Counted from the stretch's first letter, positions 26,024-35,401 are shown. The stretch: DNA of 64,000 nucleotides from Dehalobacter sp. DCA (GCF_000305775.1 NC_018866.1:372001-436000), one strand, 5' to 3'. The notes: a model not told the origin generated them from the sequence alone. Numbers and translations: made by a program.

Positions 26024-26380
26024 ATGAATATAGATCCTGAAATGGTCAGAAGGGCGCAGATGTTGCTTACTTTAGATCATTCTTTGCCTCAGGTTAAAGA
26101 GATTCTTTTACGGGAAGGTTATTCGGATGATCAAGTGGCTGATCTGATAGATGCGACAGAAGAAGTACTCAATTATTTTGTTCCGCCTGTGTTTGACGAC
26201 AATAAAATCGCGATAGATATCCGCCATTCCAATAAAGACCTTGACGGTGATCCGAGCCCCGATCTGCTTGTAGACCGATTCAGCGGCAAGATAGAGCTAC
26301 TTACTCCTCATCTGCAGGAAACCTGGAGGGTTGCCAACGAAATTCGCAAAACCTTAAAATGTCAATGCCAGTATCTATAA
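26024..26380 (+). CDS. Conserved hypothetical soluble protein
   Basis: 118 residues, acidic, no membrane segment. It is helix-rich in the first 50 residues (MVRRAQMLLTLDHSLPQV, LREGYSDDQVADLIDATEE), with a pattern reminiscent of a small UBA/HTH-like helical unit, and strand-rich later. I do not recognise a family. ATG 26024 is supported by AGAGGTGGC; the longer frame starts at 25967. A terminator hairpin follows at 26402. Confidence 0.6.
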   Translation: MNIDPEMVRRAQMLLTLDHSLPQVKEILLREGYSDDQVADLIDATEEVLNYFVPPVFDDNKIAIDIRHSNKDLDGDPSPDLLVDRFSGKIELLTPHLQETWRVANEIRKTLKCQCQYL

Positions 26381-26401
26381 CCGTTCTATAACAATCAAAA
26401 G

Positions 26402-26432
26402 AACAGAGATGAATGTCTCTGTTTATTTTTAC
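26402..26432 (+). terminator. Intrinsic terminator
   Basis: AACAGAGA-TGAATG-TCTCTGTT followed by TATTTTT: eight perfect pairs and a T run, ending the preceding transcript. Confidence 0.8.
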
Positions 26433-26580
26433 ATATTGTCTATTAAATTATGTAGACAGCTATTGGCAAATCAGCAATTATTCATTACTATTATATAAAT
26501 ACGAAATTAACCAAATAATCCGAAAAGTATTAAATGCGGAACATGTATCCAAAGCAGTCTGACAGAACGGGAGGAAAGAA

Positions 26581-27066
26581 ATGAAAATTGCCATTCTTTC
26601 TGATACACATATTCGCTATGGACGGAAACTCCCATCATTTGTCTGGAATGTTTTAAGTGAGGTTGATACAATTATTCATGCAGGAGATGTTGTGACGAAG
26701 AGTCTGATTGAGGAACTGGATTTGATTGCACCGGTCATTGCAGTCAGAGGAAACTGTGACTGGTTAATGGAAGAGCTGCCGGAGAAAATCATAGCCAAAC
26801 TAGGTTCTCTAAGGATTGGTGTTACGCATGGTTATCTTGGATCCGGAAAGAATACCCCGGAAAGGGCTTACAATTTCTTTTCGGGAGAAGATGTAGATAT
26901 GATTATCTTTGGACACAGCCATATACCTTATAAAAATGTCTATGAAGGGGTATTACTGTTCAATCCTGGATCTCCAACAGAAAGAAGAGGACAGCCACAG
27001 TTTTCAATGGGCTTATTAAACTTAAGTGAAAAAGGAAATTTTGATATCCAGCATCTGTTTTTTTAA
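26581..27066 (+). CDS. YfcE/MJ0936-type metallophosphoesterase
   Basis: 161 residues. It has the calcineurin-like metal-binding motifs in order: SDTHI (Asp8, His10), HAGDVV, RGNCDW (GNC/HD), THGYLG and FGHSHIP, then FNPGSP. This family hydrolyses phosphodiesters with a two-metal centre in the cytosol; the natural substrate is generally unknown. The start ATG follows GGGAGG. It is alone in its transcription unit, with the next gene 46 bases away. Confidence 0.9.
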   Translation: MKIAILSDTHIRYGRKLPSFVWNVLSEVDTIIHAGDVVTKSLIEELDLIAPVIAVRGNCDWLMEELPEKIIAKLGSLRIGVTHGYLGSGKNTPERAYNFFSGEDVDMIIFGHSHIPYKNVYEGVLLFNPGSPTERRGQPQFSMGLLNLSEKGNFDIQHLFF

Positions 27067-27112
27067 TTTGTTTTTTTATTATTTTGTCCATCGCGCAGTT
27101 TGAGGTTATCAT

Positions 27113-27769
27113 ATGAAATTTCGCCGCAATAAAATTAAAAGGGAACACAGCATCATTACCGGCGGCCTGGACTGGCTGGAGGATTTGAGTAAGCGCCGCG
27201 AAATCACAGACATTATTCCCGGGGTGATTGATGTAACCAATACCAGGGAACGCGGTGCGACCTATCAATACGAGACACCGACCGGATGTAAGATCCTACT
27301 GAAAAATGGTGGATCTGTTCAGGAGGCCTTTATCGTTACCCGGAGCCCTGAAGTAGTCAAGGAATGGGCGGCAAAGCTCATGGAAGAAATCAATTATTTT
27401 CAGGCTGCTCTCGAAGAGACCCGGGATTCCCTCCCACAGAAAGATCACCAGGAAATGGAAACTCGGGCTGCCAAACAAAAAGCTCCGGTCCGGACAAAGT
27501 CGGCAAATGGATCAGTCCGGGAAACTTCAGAAACCTTTCTCAGCAGCAGGGACGCTCTGCTTGCCGGGATTAAAGAAGATTATCAGCTCGTGAAAATCAA
27601 TCGGGGTCTTCGGGATTCCTATGTGGAAAGCCTTGCCAGCATGGGAGATCTGGAAGATCCTAAATTGGAAGACGCTTTGCAGCCGGAGATACGCCAGGCG
27701 TTGGAGAAACTGCAGGAAAAGCTCCAGGGAAAGAGAAAAATTCGGCAAAAGCAGCCAAAGCGAAGATGA
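27113..27769 (+). CDS. Hypothetical basic protein (DUF2103-like N-terminus)
   Basis: 218 residues. The N-terminal 80 residues start KFRRNKIKREHSIITGGLDWL, then contain beta-strand pieces with TPTGCKILLKNGGSVQE. This resembles the DUF2103 group of small predicted metal- or nucleic-acid-binding proteins, but the match is from memory and weak. The rest is a long charged, probably helical tail ending in a run of basic residues (KRKIRQKQPKRR). The start ATG follows GAGGTTATC. No clear partner gene. Confidence 0.6.
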   Translation: MKFRRNKIKREHSIITGGLDWLEDLSKRREITDIIPGVIDVTNTRERGATYQYETPTGCKILLKNGGSVQEAFIVTRSPEVVKEWAAKLMEEINYFQAALEETRDSLPQKDHQEMETRAAKQKAPVRTKSANGSVRETSETFLSSRDALLAGIKEDYQLVKINRGLRDSYVESLASMGDLEDPKLEDALQPEIRQALEKLQEKLQGKRKIRQKQPKRR

Positions 27770-27857
27770 TTGTTTTGGTTTGAAATGGCAGTCATAGCTT
27801 TATCAAAAATGACTAAAACTATTTGAAGATTGTCAATGATTATGGAGGATAAAAATT

Positions 27858-28463
27858 ATGGCTAAAGTACTGTATATTAAAGCAAATCCCAAGCCGGACG
27901 AGCAGTCGAGGACGTTTCGCCTTTCAGGGAGTTTTATCACCGCCTACAGGCAAAACAATCCTGGTGATGAGATCATTACCCACGATCTCTACCAGGAAGG
28001 TGTCAAGCCGCTGTCTGCTGAGGATCTACAATCTGTTTTTGGTCCAAAGAACGCGGATTCCGTCAATCATCCCGTTTTAAAGTATGCTTATGAGTTCCAG
28101 GCCAGTGATAAAATCATTATCGCTGCTCCAATGTGGAATCTTAGTTTTCCATCCATTCTCAAATGTTATCTGGATTATATTACAGTCACCGGGATTACCT
28201 TTCATTACACCGAACAAGGCCCCGTGGGCTTATGCCAGGGGAAAAAAGCTGTTCATATCGTAACCCGGGGCGGCGCTTATTCGGAAGGAGCAGGCGGTGC
28301 TTATGAAATGGGTGACAGGTATTTAAGAACAATTTTCGGTTTTCTGGGCATCACCGACTTTACAACAATCGCTGCGGAACAACTTGATGTTATCGGATTT
28401 GATGCGCAGGGAGAACTCTCCGAGAAAATGCAGGAAGCCGAAGAAAAAGCCAGAACATTTTAA
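27858..28463 (+). CDS. azoR: FMN-dependent NADH:quinone reductase / azoreductase
   Basis: 201 residues, a flavodoxin-fold protein of the AzoR family. It has IKANPKPDEQSRTFRLS for FMN phosphate binding, AAPMWNLSFPSILKCYLDY (about 90-108), and TRGGAYSEG in the flavin loop. The family reduces quinones and azo compounds with NAD(P)H in the cytosol and is often a detoxification enzyme. A GGAGG site precedes the ATG. It stands alone, and no regulator is adjacent. Confidence 0.88.
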   Translation: MAKVLYIKANPKPDEQSRTFRLSGSFITAYRQNNPGDEIITHDLYQEGVKPLSAEDLQSVFGPKNADSVNHPVLKYAYEFQASDKIIIAAPMWNLSFPSILKCYLDYITVTGITFHYTEQGPVGLCQGKKAVHIVTRGGAYSEGAGGAYEMGDRYLRTIFGFLGITDFTTIAAEQLDVIGFDAQGELSEKMQEAEEKARTF

Positions 28464-28598
28464 GCTAGATACTGGTATTAATTAAAAAATAAATATACGA
28501 ATGACCCGGCTCTTCCGGGGTATTATTCTGTCTTGATGCTCCGCTTAAAGATTACAGGTAAAAATATACATCCATATGAATCATTTTTAAAAATACTT

Positions 28599-28636
28599 CC
28601 AAAATTATGATTGTTATCCAAAATTATGATTGTTAT
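28599..28636. repeat. 19-bp tandem duplication
   Basis: CCAAAATTATGATTGTTAT occurs twice without a gap (28599-28617, 28618-28636). The surrounding 230-base gap also has ACTGGTATTAATT followed by A-rich sequence at both ends (28471 and 28669). No gene is visible in the gap. Confidence 0.7.
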
Positions 28637-28696
28637 CCAAAAAATATCATGTTATGATTTTCAATATGACTGGTATTAATTTAAAAAAGAATAGAG

Positions 28697-29704
28697 ATGG
28701 GGTTAGTGAAGGAAACGAATCTTAAGCAGGGGTTTTATCTAGTCCTGTTAAAGGCCATGATACTGCTATCAGCGTTTTCTATTATTGGAAATCTTGCAGT
28801 AGGCTACCCATTAAGCCTCAATATTAAATGGATTTTTTTACTCGTTTTAGCAGTATGCAGTGTATTGTATGAAAGACATAGAGGTTTTTCCGACCGCAGC
28901 AAATTTTTGTTTTTTTTGGTTCTGACAGGGATTGTTCTGCCTTTTGGTTTTATCGATGCCGGAGGAAGTAACAGCTTTACGATTGCGTATGTATTTTTTC
29001 TCTTGATTGTCGCCAGTTACATTCTGGACGGCTGGTACCGCAATACAATTATCGCTGCGATTATTCTAGCTTTTATCGGTGTCCACACTTACGCCCATTA
29101 TTTCCCTGAAAGAATACCCGTACTGGATCCCGGCAGTCTTTTCGTGGACCAGCTGATTCAGGTTCCAATTGTCCTGTTTTTGAGTTTCTTAGTTGTACGC
29201 TATTTTGCTGACGCTTACTACCAGACGAATCGAAGGCTCATGCAACTCGCTCATTTTGATGAGCTGACAGGGCTGTTGAACCGAAGAAATTTTAATGATA
29301 TCCTGCAGAAACAGTTTGAATCCGGAAATCACAACGGTCATTTGATCATGCTTGATGTGGATAATTTTAAGATGATTAATGATAAAGAAGGACATCTAGC
29401 CGGAGACGATGGACTGAAACATTTGGGGGCTATTTTAAGGCGGCATTTTGATAATGGGAAAAATATGATCAGCCGTTGGGGCGGTGATGAGTTTATTGTT
29501 GTTTATTTTGGTGAAAGTGGACACGTGGAGACGGTTTTGGAACAAGTCAAAACAGAATTTAAAGACTATGTGAAAAATATTGAACCGATGGTCGACCTTA
29601 GTTTCGGGATTGCCCCGTTGCTGGGATGCCAGACCCCGAATGATGTACTGGCAAAAGCGGATGAGGTCATGTATGAAAAGAAAAGAGAAAAGAAGAACAG
29701 TTAG
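28697..29704 (+). CDS. Membrane-bound diguanylate cyclase (GGDEF)
   Basis: 335 residues. About six membrane helices fill residues 13-170, then a short coiled linker and a GGDEF domain (185-335). The active site is intact: metal-binding LDVDNFKMIND (Asp220, Asp222 region) and GGDEF at 262-266. The RxxD inhibitory site five residues before GGDEF is absent, so product inhibition may be missing. It makes c-di-GMP from two GTP, with an unknown signal sensed by the membrane part. A link to the pilus cluster in this window is plausible but unproven. GTG 28706 is an alternative start. Confidence 0.9.
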   Translation: MGLVKETNLKQGFYLVLLKAMILLSAFSIIGNLAVGYPLSLNIKWIFLLVLAVCSVLYERHRGFSDRSKFLFFLVLTGIVLPFGFIDAGGSNSFTIAYVFFLLIVASYILDGWYRNTIIAAIILAFIGVHTYAHYFPERIPVLDPGSLFVDQLIQVPIVLFLSFLVVRYFADAYYQTNRRLMQLAHFDELTGLLNRRNFNDILQKQFESGNHNGHLIMLDVDNFKMINDKEGHLAGDDGLKHLGAILRRHFDNGKNMISRWGGDEFIVVYFGESGHVETVLEQVKTEFKDYVKNIEPMVDLSFGIAPLLGCQTPNDVLAKADEVMYEKKREKKNS

Positions 29705-29838
29705 CCTGATTTTCTTTTCTTAGAGATTATCGATGTACACTTGTGCTAAAAAACAGCGAGGTGTGCTTTTTTTTTGCCTCGGATTTTTAATTATTGCCAA
29801 CTATTTGTCATTGACATTGTAAAGAAAAATTATTTTTC

Positions 29839-31149
29839 TCACTGATTAGGTAAGTCTATTGACGGTTTTCCTCTGTTCTTGTCTACCCCGCGGCCGGTCG
29901 GATCAAAGAATTTTGCTCCCTTGGCTTCTTCGGGCAGGTAGTCCTGTTCGACCCAGTTGCCCGGATAAGCATGCGGGTAAAGATAGTCTAAACCGTGGCC
30001 AAACTTCTTGGCGCCGGGATAAGAGGCATCTTTCAGATGCAGCGGCACTTGGCCGGCTTTGTTCGCTTTGACGTATTCCTGAGCCTGATTGATCGCCGCA
30101 ACAACAGAATTGCTCTTCGGAGCAGTCGCAATAGCCAGGACAGCTTGTGCCATCGGTATTCTGGCTTCAGGCAGGCCAACCCACTCTAAGGCATTGGCTG
30201 CGGCATGGGCCTGGAGCATGACTGACGGATCAGCAAGGCCGACGTCCTCGGAAGCATGCACGATGATCCTGCGCATGATGAACCGCGGGTCCTCGCCGGA
30301 TTCCAGCAGAACAGCAAACCAATACAGGGCCGCATCAGGATCGGACCCGCGCATACTTTTGATCATCGCCGAAATCATGTCGTAATGGTTGTCACCGTTT
30401 TTGTCAAAACGAAAGTGTCTTTCCTGAACGGACTCTATGGCGGTTTCCAGATCAATCCTGCGGATCCCGTCTTCAGGAGCTGTGGTCAGAACTGCGAGTT
30501 CGAGCGCATTTAATGCCCGGCGCAAATCTCCGCCGGCGAAATCCACCCAATGCTGAAATGCTTCTGCTGTAATCTCTGTATGGTAATTACCAAGACCTCG
30601 CTCATTGTCCTTCAAGGCATTCTCAAGCCCCAGACGGAGTTCATGTTCTGAAAGAAGATTCAGTCTGAAAATCGTGGAACGGCTTAAAAGGGCGGAGTTG
30701 ATTTCAAAGTAAGGGTTTTCAGTGGTTGCTCCGATAAAGGTGATCATACCGCGTTCAATAGCCGGGAGTAGAACATCTTGCTGGCCTTTGTTGAAACGGT
30801 GGACTTCATCGCAGAACACAAGCGTCTTCTGCTGATAAAGATGCAGCCTTTCCTCGGCTTTTTCCAGGATATCTCTGAGTTCTTTGACGCCGGAAGAAAC
30901 AGCATTGATCCGGATAAAATTCGAGGTCGTTTTATTAGCGATGACCTGAGCCAGGGATGTTTTACCTGTTCCAGGCGGACCGTATAAAATGATCGATGTC
31001 ACCCGGTCTGCTTCAATGGCGCGGCGCAGAAGTTTGCCGGGGCCAAGAATTCCCTGTTGGCCGATAAATTCTTCGAGGGTACGGGGACGCATTCTGTCGG
31101 CCAGGGGAGCAACTTTGCCGGAGTCAAAAGCAGCCGAAAAAAGATTCAT
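29839..31149 (-). CDS. rarA: Replication-associated recombination AAA+ ATPase
   Basis: 436 residues, usual RarA/MgsA length. It has [17 protein letters not shown] at the N-terminus, Walker [12 protein letters not shown] (about 56-66), Walker [12 protein letters not shown], and sensor 1 [11 protein letters not shown]. The C-terminal tetramerisation part includes [18 protein letters not shown]. The enzyme acts at stalled replication forks. GGAGG precedes the ATG. It is divergent from the iscR-like regulator, sharing a 200-base intergenic region. Confidence 0.95.
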   Translation of the reverse strand: MNLFSAAFDSGKVAPLADRMRPRTLEEFIGQQGILGPGKLLRRAIEADRVTSIILYGPPGTGKTSLAQVIANKTTSNFIRINAVSSGVKELRDILEKAEERLHLYQQKTLVFCDEVHRFNKGQQDVLLPAIERGMITFIGATTENPYFEINSALLSRSTIFRLNLLSEHELRLGLENALKDNERGLGNYHTEITAEAFQHWVDFAGGDLRRALNALELAVLTTAPEDGIRRIDLETAIESVQERHFRFDKNGDNHYDMISAMIKSMRGSDPDAALYWFAVLLESGEDPRFIMRRIIVHASEDVGLADPSVMLQAHAAANALEWVGLPEARIPMAQAVLAIATAPKSNSVVAAINQAQEYVKANKAGQVPLHLKDASYPGAKKFGHGLDYLYPHAYPGNWVEQDYLPEEAKGAKFFDPTGRGVDKNRGKPSIDLPNQ

Positions 31150-31279
31150 TTTCTTTTTCCTCCAAAATTATTCTTGCAGATATACTTGATCATTGATAAA
31201 CCAATAATAAAAAGGAAATGTTATGAAAGATGAATCCATTATAACAAATAAAATTGCAAAAGAATAACCAGAATGCTTA

Positions 31280-31308
31280 TTGACAAATTCCGATTGGTTT
31301 AGTAGGAT
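31280..31308 (+). promoter_or_regulatory. Promoter with possible IscR-type operator
   Basis: TTGACA (31280-31285), 17-base spacer, TAGGAT (31303-31308). The spacer and -10 form an imperfect dyad, ATTCCGATT...AGTAGGAT, resembling Rrf2/IscR operators with TCCGA/GGA halves. Autoregulation of the Fe-S operon is inferred. Confidence 0.5.
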
Positions 31309-31358
31309 ATAAGCGTACTGACGAAGGGTAACATTTTGCATGGCATGAGGTGAATTGC

Positions 31359-31802
31359 GTGAGATTTTCTACCAGGGGCAGATATGGCGTACAAATCATG
31401 GTTGATTTAGCCCAGCACGCGGCTGATGGTCCGGTTTCCCTGAAGTCTGTCGCTGACAGGCAGAAACTATCTGAGCATTATCTGGAACAGCTCGTTCCTG
31501 AGCTGCGTAAGGCAGGGCTGGTTAGAAGCATCCGGGGGCCCCAGGGCGGGTATGAACTGGCCAAGCGCCCTGAACAAATCAATATCGGTGATGTGATCAG
31601 GGTACTGGAAGGGCCGATCGCACCAGTCGAGTGCGTTACCCAGTCGGAAGAAGACTGCTGCCAAAAAACAGATTTCTGCGTAACGCGGGAAGTATGGGTG
31701 AAAGTTAGGGATTCCATCAACGGTGTCGTTGATTCCATTTCTTTGGCTGATTTACTAAAAGAGGCAGGTAGCGGCGGAGAAAACTTGGGATTTCTTCAAT
31801 AG
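31359..31802 (+). CDS. iscR: Rrf2-family Fe-S responsive regulator (IscR-like)
   Basis: 147 residues with an N-terminal winged helix (STRGRYGVQIMVDLA, recognition helix near VADRQKLSEHYLEQL) and the wing GPQGGYELA. Cysteines 92, 100, 101 and 107 lie in the region where IscR binds a [2Fe-2S] cluster. It senses Fe-S status and probably represses the iscS-iscU-mnmA genes directly downstream. GTG 31359 follows GAGGTG with proper spacing. An imperfect operator overlaps its promoter. Confidence 0.9.
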   Translation: MRFSTRGRYGVQIMVDLAQHAADGPVSLKSVADRQKLSEHYLEQLVPELRKAGLVRSIRGPQGGYELAKRPEQINIGDVIRVLEGPIAPVECVTQSEEDCCQKTDFCVTREVWVKVRDSINGVVDSISLADLLKEAGSGGENLGFLQ

Positions 31803-31877
31803 ATGTCTGAGATGATGATTTTGCTACGATCTGTCAGATAATTGTCGACAGATAAGAGCTGCTTAATGGAGGATAAG

Positions 31878-33047
31878 ATGAAACGAATATATTTGGATCA
31901 TAGTGCCACAACGCCGGTTGACCCGCAGGTGGCAGAATTAATGATGGTGTACTTTACAGAGTACTACGGAAACCCATCCAGCGTACATTCCTTTGGAAGA
32001 CAAGTTCATAAGGCCATCGACGAAGCCAGAGAACAGGTTGCATCTCTGATTGGAGCAAATCCTTCGGAGATTACCTTTACCAGCGGCGGAACGGAAGCTG
32101 ATAACCTGGCCATTCAGGGTGCCGCCAGAACAAGAGCAAAAAAAGGCACTCACCTGATTACTTCGGCGATTGAGCATCATGCTGTTCTGGATACTTTTAA
32201 ATACCTGGCTAAAAACGGCTACGAAATAACCATTGTGCCGGTCGATGAGGAAGGCTTGGTAAGTGTTCAGGATATAGAAAAAGCAATCCGTCCGGACACG
32301 ATTTTAATCAGTATTATGCACGCCAACAACGAGGTCGGGTCGATTCAGCCTGTCGCTGAAATAGGCCGAATTGCCAGGGAAAAAGGGATCCTGTTCCATG
32401 TCGATGCCGTCCAGTCTCTTGGAAAATTGCCAATCGATGTAAATCAGATGAATGTTGACCTGTTAACGATATCGAGCCATAAAATCTATGGCCCGAAAGG
32501 GGCCGGAGCTTTATACATCCGCAAAGGCGTCAGGATTTCTTCGCTTGTTTTTGGCGGTTCGCAGGAGAGAAAAGTCCGTTCCGGTACGGAAAACGCTCCG
32601 GGGATCATTGGTTTTGGCAAAGCCTGTGAGCTGGCCGGACAAAGGATGGCAGACGAGAATATTGAACTGGTCAGACTCCGTGATAAATTATTCGACGGAA
32701 TCCTCGCCAGCATTGATCGTGTCAAGGTGAACGGCCCGCGTGGCGCCAAGCGTCTTCCGAACAATGTCAATATCAGCATTAATTTCATTGAAGGAGAATC
32801 ACTGCTCTTAAGTCTCGATTTGGTTGGCATCGCCGGTTCCAGCGGTTCGGCCTGTACTTCGGGATCTTTGGATCCTTCGCATGTTTTACTGGCCATGGGT
32901 TTAAGCCACGAGGTTGCCCATGGTTCTCTGAGGCTCTCGCTTGGCAGACAGAATACGGATGAAGAGATCGATTATGTGTTACAGGAGCTTCCGAAGATCG
33001 TGCAGCGCTTAAGAGAAATGTCTCCTTTATATCATAAAGCAATTTGA
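31878..33047 (+). CDS. iscS: Cysteine desulfurase
   Basis: 389 residues, PLP enzyme of the NifS/IscS class that releases sulfur from cysteine as persulfide. It has YLDHSATTPVDP at the N-terminus, the ATP-free EHHAV histidine motif, the PLP lysine Lys202 in SSHKIYGPKG, and catalytic Cys326 in GSACTSGSLDPSHVL. The short active loop is of the NifS-like clostridial type. ATG 31878 has GGAGG; the frame is open to 31842. It is followed by iscU 70 bases on and mnmA, so sulfur flows both to Fe-S scaffolds and to tRNA. Confidence 0.95.
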   Translation: MKRIYLDHSATTPVDPQVAELMMVYFTEYYGNPSSVHSFGRQVHKAIDEAREQVASLIGANPSEITFTSGGTEADNLAIQGAARTRAKKGTHLITSAIEHHAVLDTFKYLAKNGYEITIVPVDEEGLVSVQDIEKAIRPDTILISIMHANNEVGSIQPVAEIGRIAREKGILFHVDAVQSLGKLPIDVNQMNVDLLTISSHKIYGPKGAGALYIRKGVRISSLVFGGSQERKVRSGTENAPGIIGFGKACELAGQRMADENIELVRLRDKLFDGILASIDRVKVNGPRGAKRLPNNVNISINFIEGESLLLSLDLVGIAGSSGSACTSGSLDPSHVLLAMGLSHEVAHGSLRLSLGRQNTDEEIDYVLQELPKIVQRLREMSPLYHKAI

Positions 33048-33117
33048 ACTAGCTTAAAGCAAATAGATTGTTCCTCAAAGCAAGCTGAAAGACAGAAATA
33101 AGACAGGAGTGAATCAG

Positions 33118-33492
33118 ATGTATTCAGAAAAAGTAATCGATCATTTTACGAATCCCCGCAACGTAGGTGAAATTGAAAATGCAAATGGCGTTGGGCAAGT
33201 CGGCAACGCCAAGTGCGGCGACATTATGCGGATTTCAATGGTTGTTGAAAACGATATTATCAAAGATATCAAGTTTAAGACATTTGGCTGCGGGGCTGCG
33301 GTAGCGACCAGTAGTATGGTTACGGAAATGGTCAAAGGCAAAAGCGTGAATGAAGCCCTGGATATTTCGAATGCTGCTGTTGCCGAAGCCCTTGGAGGTT
33401 TGCCTGAAGCCAAGCTGCACTGTTCCAATCTTGCCGCAGATGCTGTTCATGAAGCTATCAAAGACTACATCCAGAAAAAGACCAAGGTCTGA
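33118..33492 (+). CDS. iscU: Fe-S cluster scaffold, IscU/NifU N-terminal type
   Basis: 124 residues. The three cluster-ligand cysteines are Cys33 (AKCGD), Cys58 (FGCGAAVATSS) and Cys102 (LHCSNLA). It builds Fe-S clusters with sulfur from IscS. The N-terminal YSEKVIDHFTNPRNVG is typical. ATG 33118 is preferred, with AGGAGTGA in front; GTG 33109 would overlap that site. The seven-base gap to mnmA indicates one operon. Confidence 0.95.
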   Translation: MYSEKVIDHFTNPRNVGEIENANGVGQVGNAKCGDIMRISMVVENDIIKDIKFKTFGCGAAVATSSMVTEMVKGKSVNEALDISNAAVAEALGGLPEAKLHCSNLAADAVHEAIKDYIQKKTKV

Positions 33493-33498
33493 GGAAGG

Positions 33499-34581
33499 AT
33501 GAAGGTTAAACGTATGAAAGTTGCTGTTGGAATGAGTGGCGGCGTGGATAGTTCCACCGCCGTTGCTTTACTTCAAGAAAATGGTCATGAGGTGATCGGA
33601 GTCACCATTGTGACCCATGAAGGCGGACTTGCTGAAACTGCTGCGCTGGAAGCAGCTGAGCAGCTCAGGATACCGCTGCATGTGCTTGATTTCCGGACGG
33701 TTTTTAAACAGGAAGTCATTGATTCTTTTGCAGAGAGCTACTACAGAGGGGAAACGCCAAATCCGTGTGTGCTGTGTAACCGGAAAATCAAATTCGGAGA
33801 ATTGCTGAAACAGTCGCGCGGACTTGGTGCCGACTATCTTGCGACCGGTCATTACGTTCGGAAAATGGTTGACGAAACTTCAGGCCGCTGGCTGATTCAA
33901 ACCGGACTGGACGCGAAAAAAGACCAGAGTTATGTGTTATACTCCTTAAGCCAGGAGCAGATTGCCCATGCACTTTTCCCGCTTGGTGATTATACGAAAG
34001 AACAGGTCAGGGACTTGGCGAGGAACAGAAAATTGACAGCTGCTGACAGCAGTGAGAGTCAGGAAATCTGTTTTATTCCTGACGACAACTATGCGGAATA
34101 TATTAGGGCGGCAATGGGCAAAGATTCTGAACCAGGTGATTTCACGGATTTCTCCGGCCGCATTATCGGCAGACACAGGGGATTGATCCATTATACGGTC
34201 GGACAGCGCAAGGGATTAGGGGTAACATTTGGTAAACCAATGTTTGTGGCTTCGATTGACCCGGTTGGCAACAGGGTAATACTTGGAGAAGGAAATGATC
34301 TCTATACCGATATTCTCTGGGCGACAGGTCTGAACTGGATTGCCCTGGAAAGGCTGTCCGGCCCCTTGAAGGTGCAGGCGAAGATTCGTTACAAGGCGAA
34401 TCCTGCAGCAGCTGTTCTTTATCCTGAAAATAATCTTGTCAGGGTTCAGTTTGAGACCCCGCAGCGGGCAGTTACTCCCGGTCAGTCGGTTGTGTTCTAT
34501 GACGGGCCGACGGTGTTGGGAGGAGGGGTCATTGTATCGGATAAGTGCGGAATCCGCCAAGATCTTCTTAAGGCAGAATAA
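33499..34581 (+). CDS. mnmA: tRNA-specific 2-thiouridylase
   Basis: 360 residues. The PP-loop SGGVDSS is at 13-19, the NPCVLCNRKIKFG motif carries the first catalytic cysteine, the SQEICFIPDDNY motif carries the second, and HYTVGQRKGLG is conserved. It thiolates U34 of Lys, Glu and Gln tRNAs using sulfur relayed from IscS. It begins six bases after iscU; ATG 33514 is an alternative start. Placement behind iscS-iscU fits the sulfur supply. Confidence 0.95.
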   Translation: MKVKRMKVAVGMSGGVDSSTAVALLQENGHEVIGVTIVTHEGGLAETAALEAAEQLRIPLHVLDFRTVFKQEVIDSFAESYYRGETPNPCVLCNRKIKFGELLKQSRGLGADYLATGHYVRKMVDETSGRWLIQTGLDAKKDQSYVLYSLSQEQIAHALFPLGDYTKEQVRDLARNRKLTAADSSESQEICFIPDDNYAEYIRAAMGKDSEPGDFTDFSGRIIGRHRGLIHYTVGQRKGLGVTFGKPMFVASIDPVGNRVILGEGNDLYTDILWATGLNWIALERLSGPLKVQAKIRYKANPAAAVLYPENNLVRVQFETPQRAVTPGQSVVFYDGPTVLGGGVIVSDKCGIRQDLLKAE

Positions 34582-34736
34582 GAAGTGATTGCCGAAGGGC
34601 TGACCCGTGCGAAATACTTCTTTCAGCGATATTTCAGTTTTATGTCATAATATAGAATGCAATATTGCTGAAAGGAATATTATCCCGATATTCCGGCAAT
34701 AATACCGGATATAATCCTAAGGCAAATGAGGGAATT

Positions 34737-35201
34737 ATGCGGAGGATGAGAGATATTGTCCGGCTTCCGGTGATTGATTTGAATTCCGGGGAACGTCTGG
34801 GCTGGGTAAAAGATATCCTATATAATGAAAAAGACAATACGGTTTCCGGCGTCATCGTGGAAAAAGATTCTCTGCTCACGCACCCGCTGGAAGACATGAG
34901 CAGAGATGATATCGTATCTTTCGGCAAGGATTCCCTTGCTGTTAAAAACCCAGAAGGGAAAAAGATTTCAGGTGCATCCTGGTCTCAGAAAGTCGGAAAC
35001 AAGGTTTTTAATGGAGAAGGCGATATCAAAGGAACGATAGGCGATATCTATGTGGACAACACAGTCCAAAAAGTACTTGGTTATGAAATATCAGACGGTC
35101 TTTTTGCGGATTTGATGAAGGGCAGGGAGGCTGTATTTGAGGAAAACATTCTTTGCGAGAGCCAGGATGTTGTTGTGATTGAAGGAGGTTCATTGTCATG
35201 A
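34737..35201 (+). CDS. PRC-barrel domain protein
   Basis: 154 residues. The first barrel (about 4-75) reads RDIVRLPVIDLNSGERLG then WVKDILYN; the second (about 85-150) has GDIKGTIGDIYVDN. Such two-barrel proteins without catalytic residues are often adaptors, and some Firmicute members relate to the YlmC/YmxH sporulation group. ATG 34737 has GAGGG six bases upstream. Its stop overlaps the ATG of the zinc-ribbon gene (ATGA), so the two are translationally coupled. Confidence 0.78.
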   Translation: MRRMRDIVRLPVIDLNSGERLGWVKDILYNEKDNTVSGVIVEKDSLLTHPLEDMSRDDIVSFGKDSLAVKNPEGKKISGASWSQKVGNKVFNGEGDIKGTIGDIYVDNTVQKVLGYEISDGLFADLMKGREAVFEENILCESQDVVVIEGGSLS

Positions 35202-35401
35202 TTTGCCCGGTTTGCGGGGGACGACAGACCGGAAAGGTCGGTGTGGAACAATACTATTGCTGGGACTGTTTTATTGAATTCAACAGTCATACCGATCAGG
35301 TAGTCGTATTTGATTTGGAAGAAGATGGGACACTGGTAGCGTGGGAAGATTTCTTCCTTGAAAGCGAGCAGATCGTTCAGGCTCAGGCAGCTGCTGAATG
35401 A
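35198..35401 (+). CDS. Small zinc-ribbon-like protein
   Basis: 67 residues. Two cysteine pairs, CPVC (3-6) and CWDC (22-25), frame a short ribbon; the remainder is acidic with aromatic residues. It is translationally coupled to the PRC-barrel gene (ATGA overlap), implying a joint function, perhaps as a metal-bound adaptor. No enzyme motif is visible and the family is not recognised. Confidence 0.7.
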   Translation: MICPVCGGRQTGKVGVEQYYCWDCFIEFNSHTDQVVVFDLEEDGTLVAWEDFFLESEQIVQAQAAAE

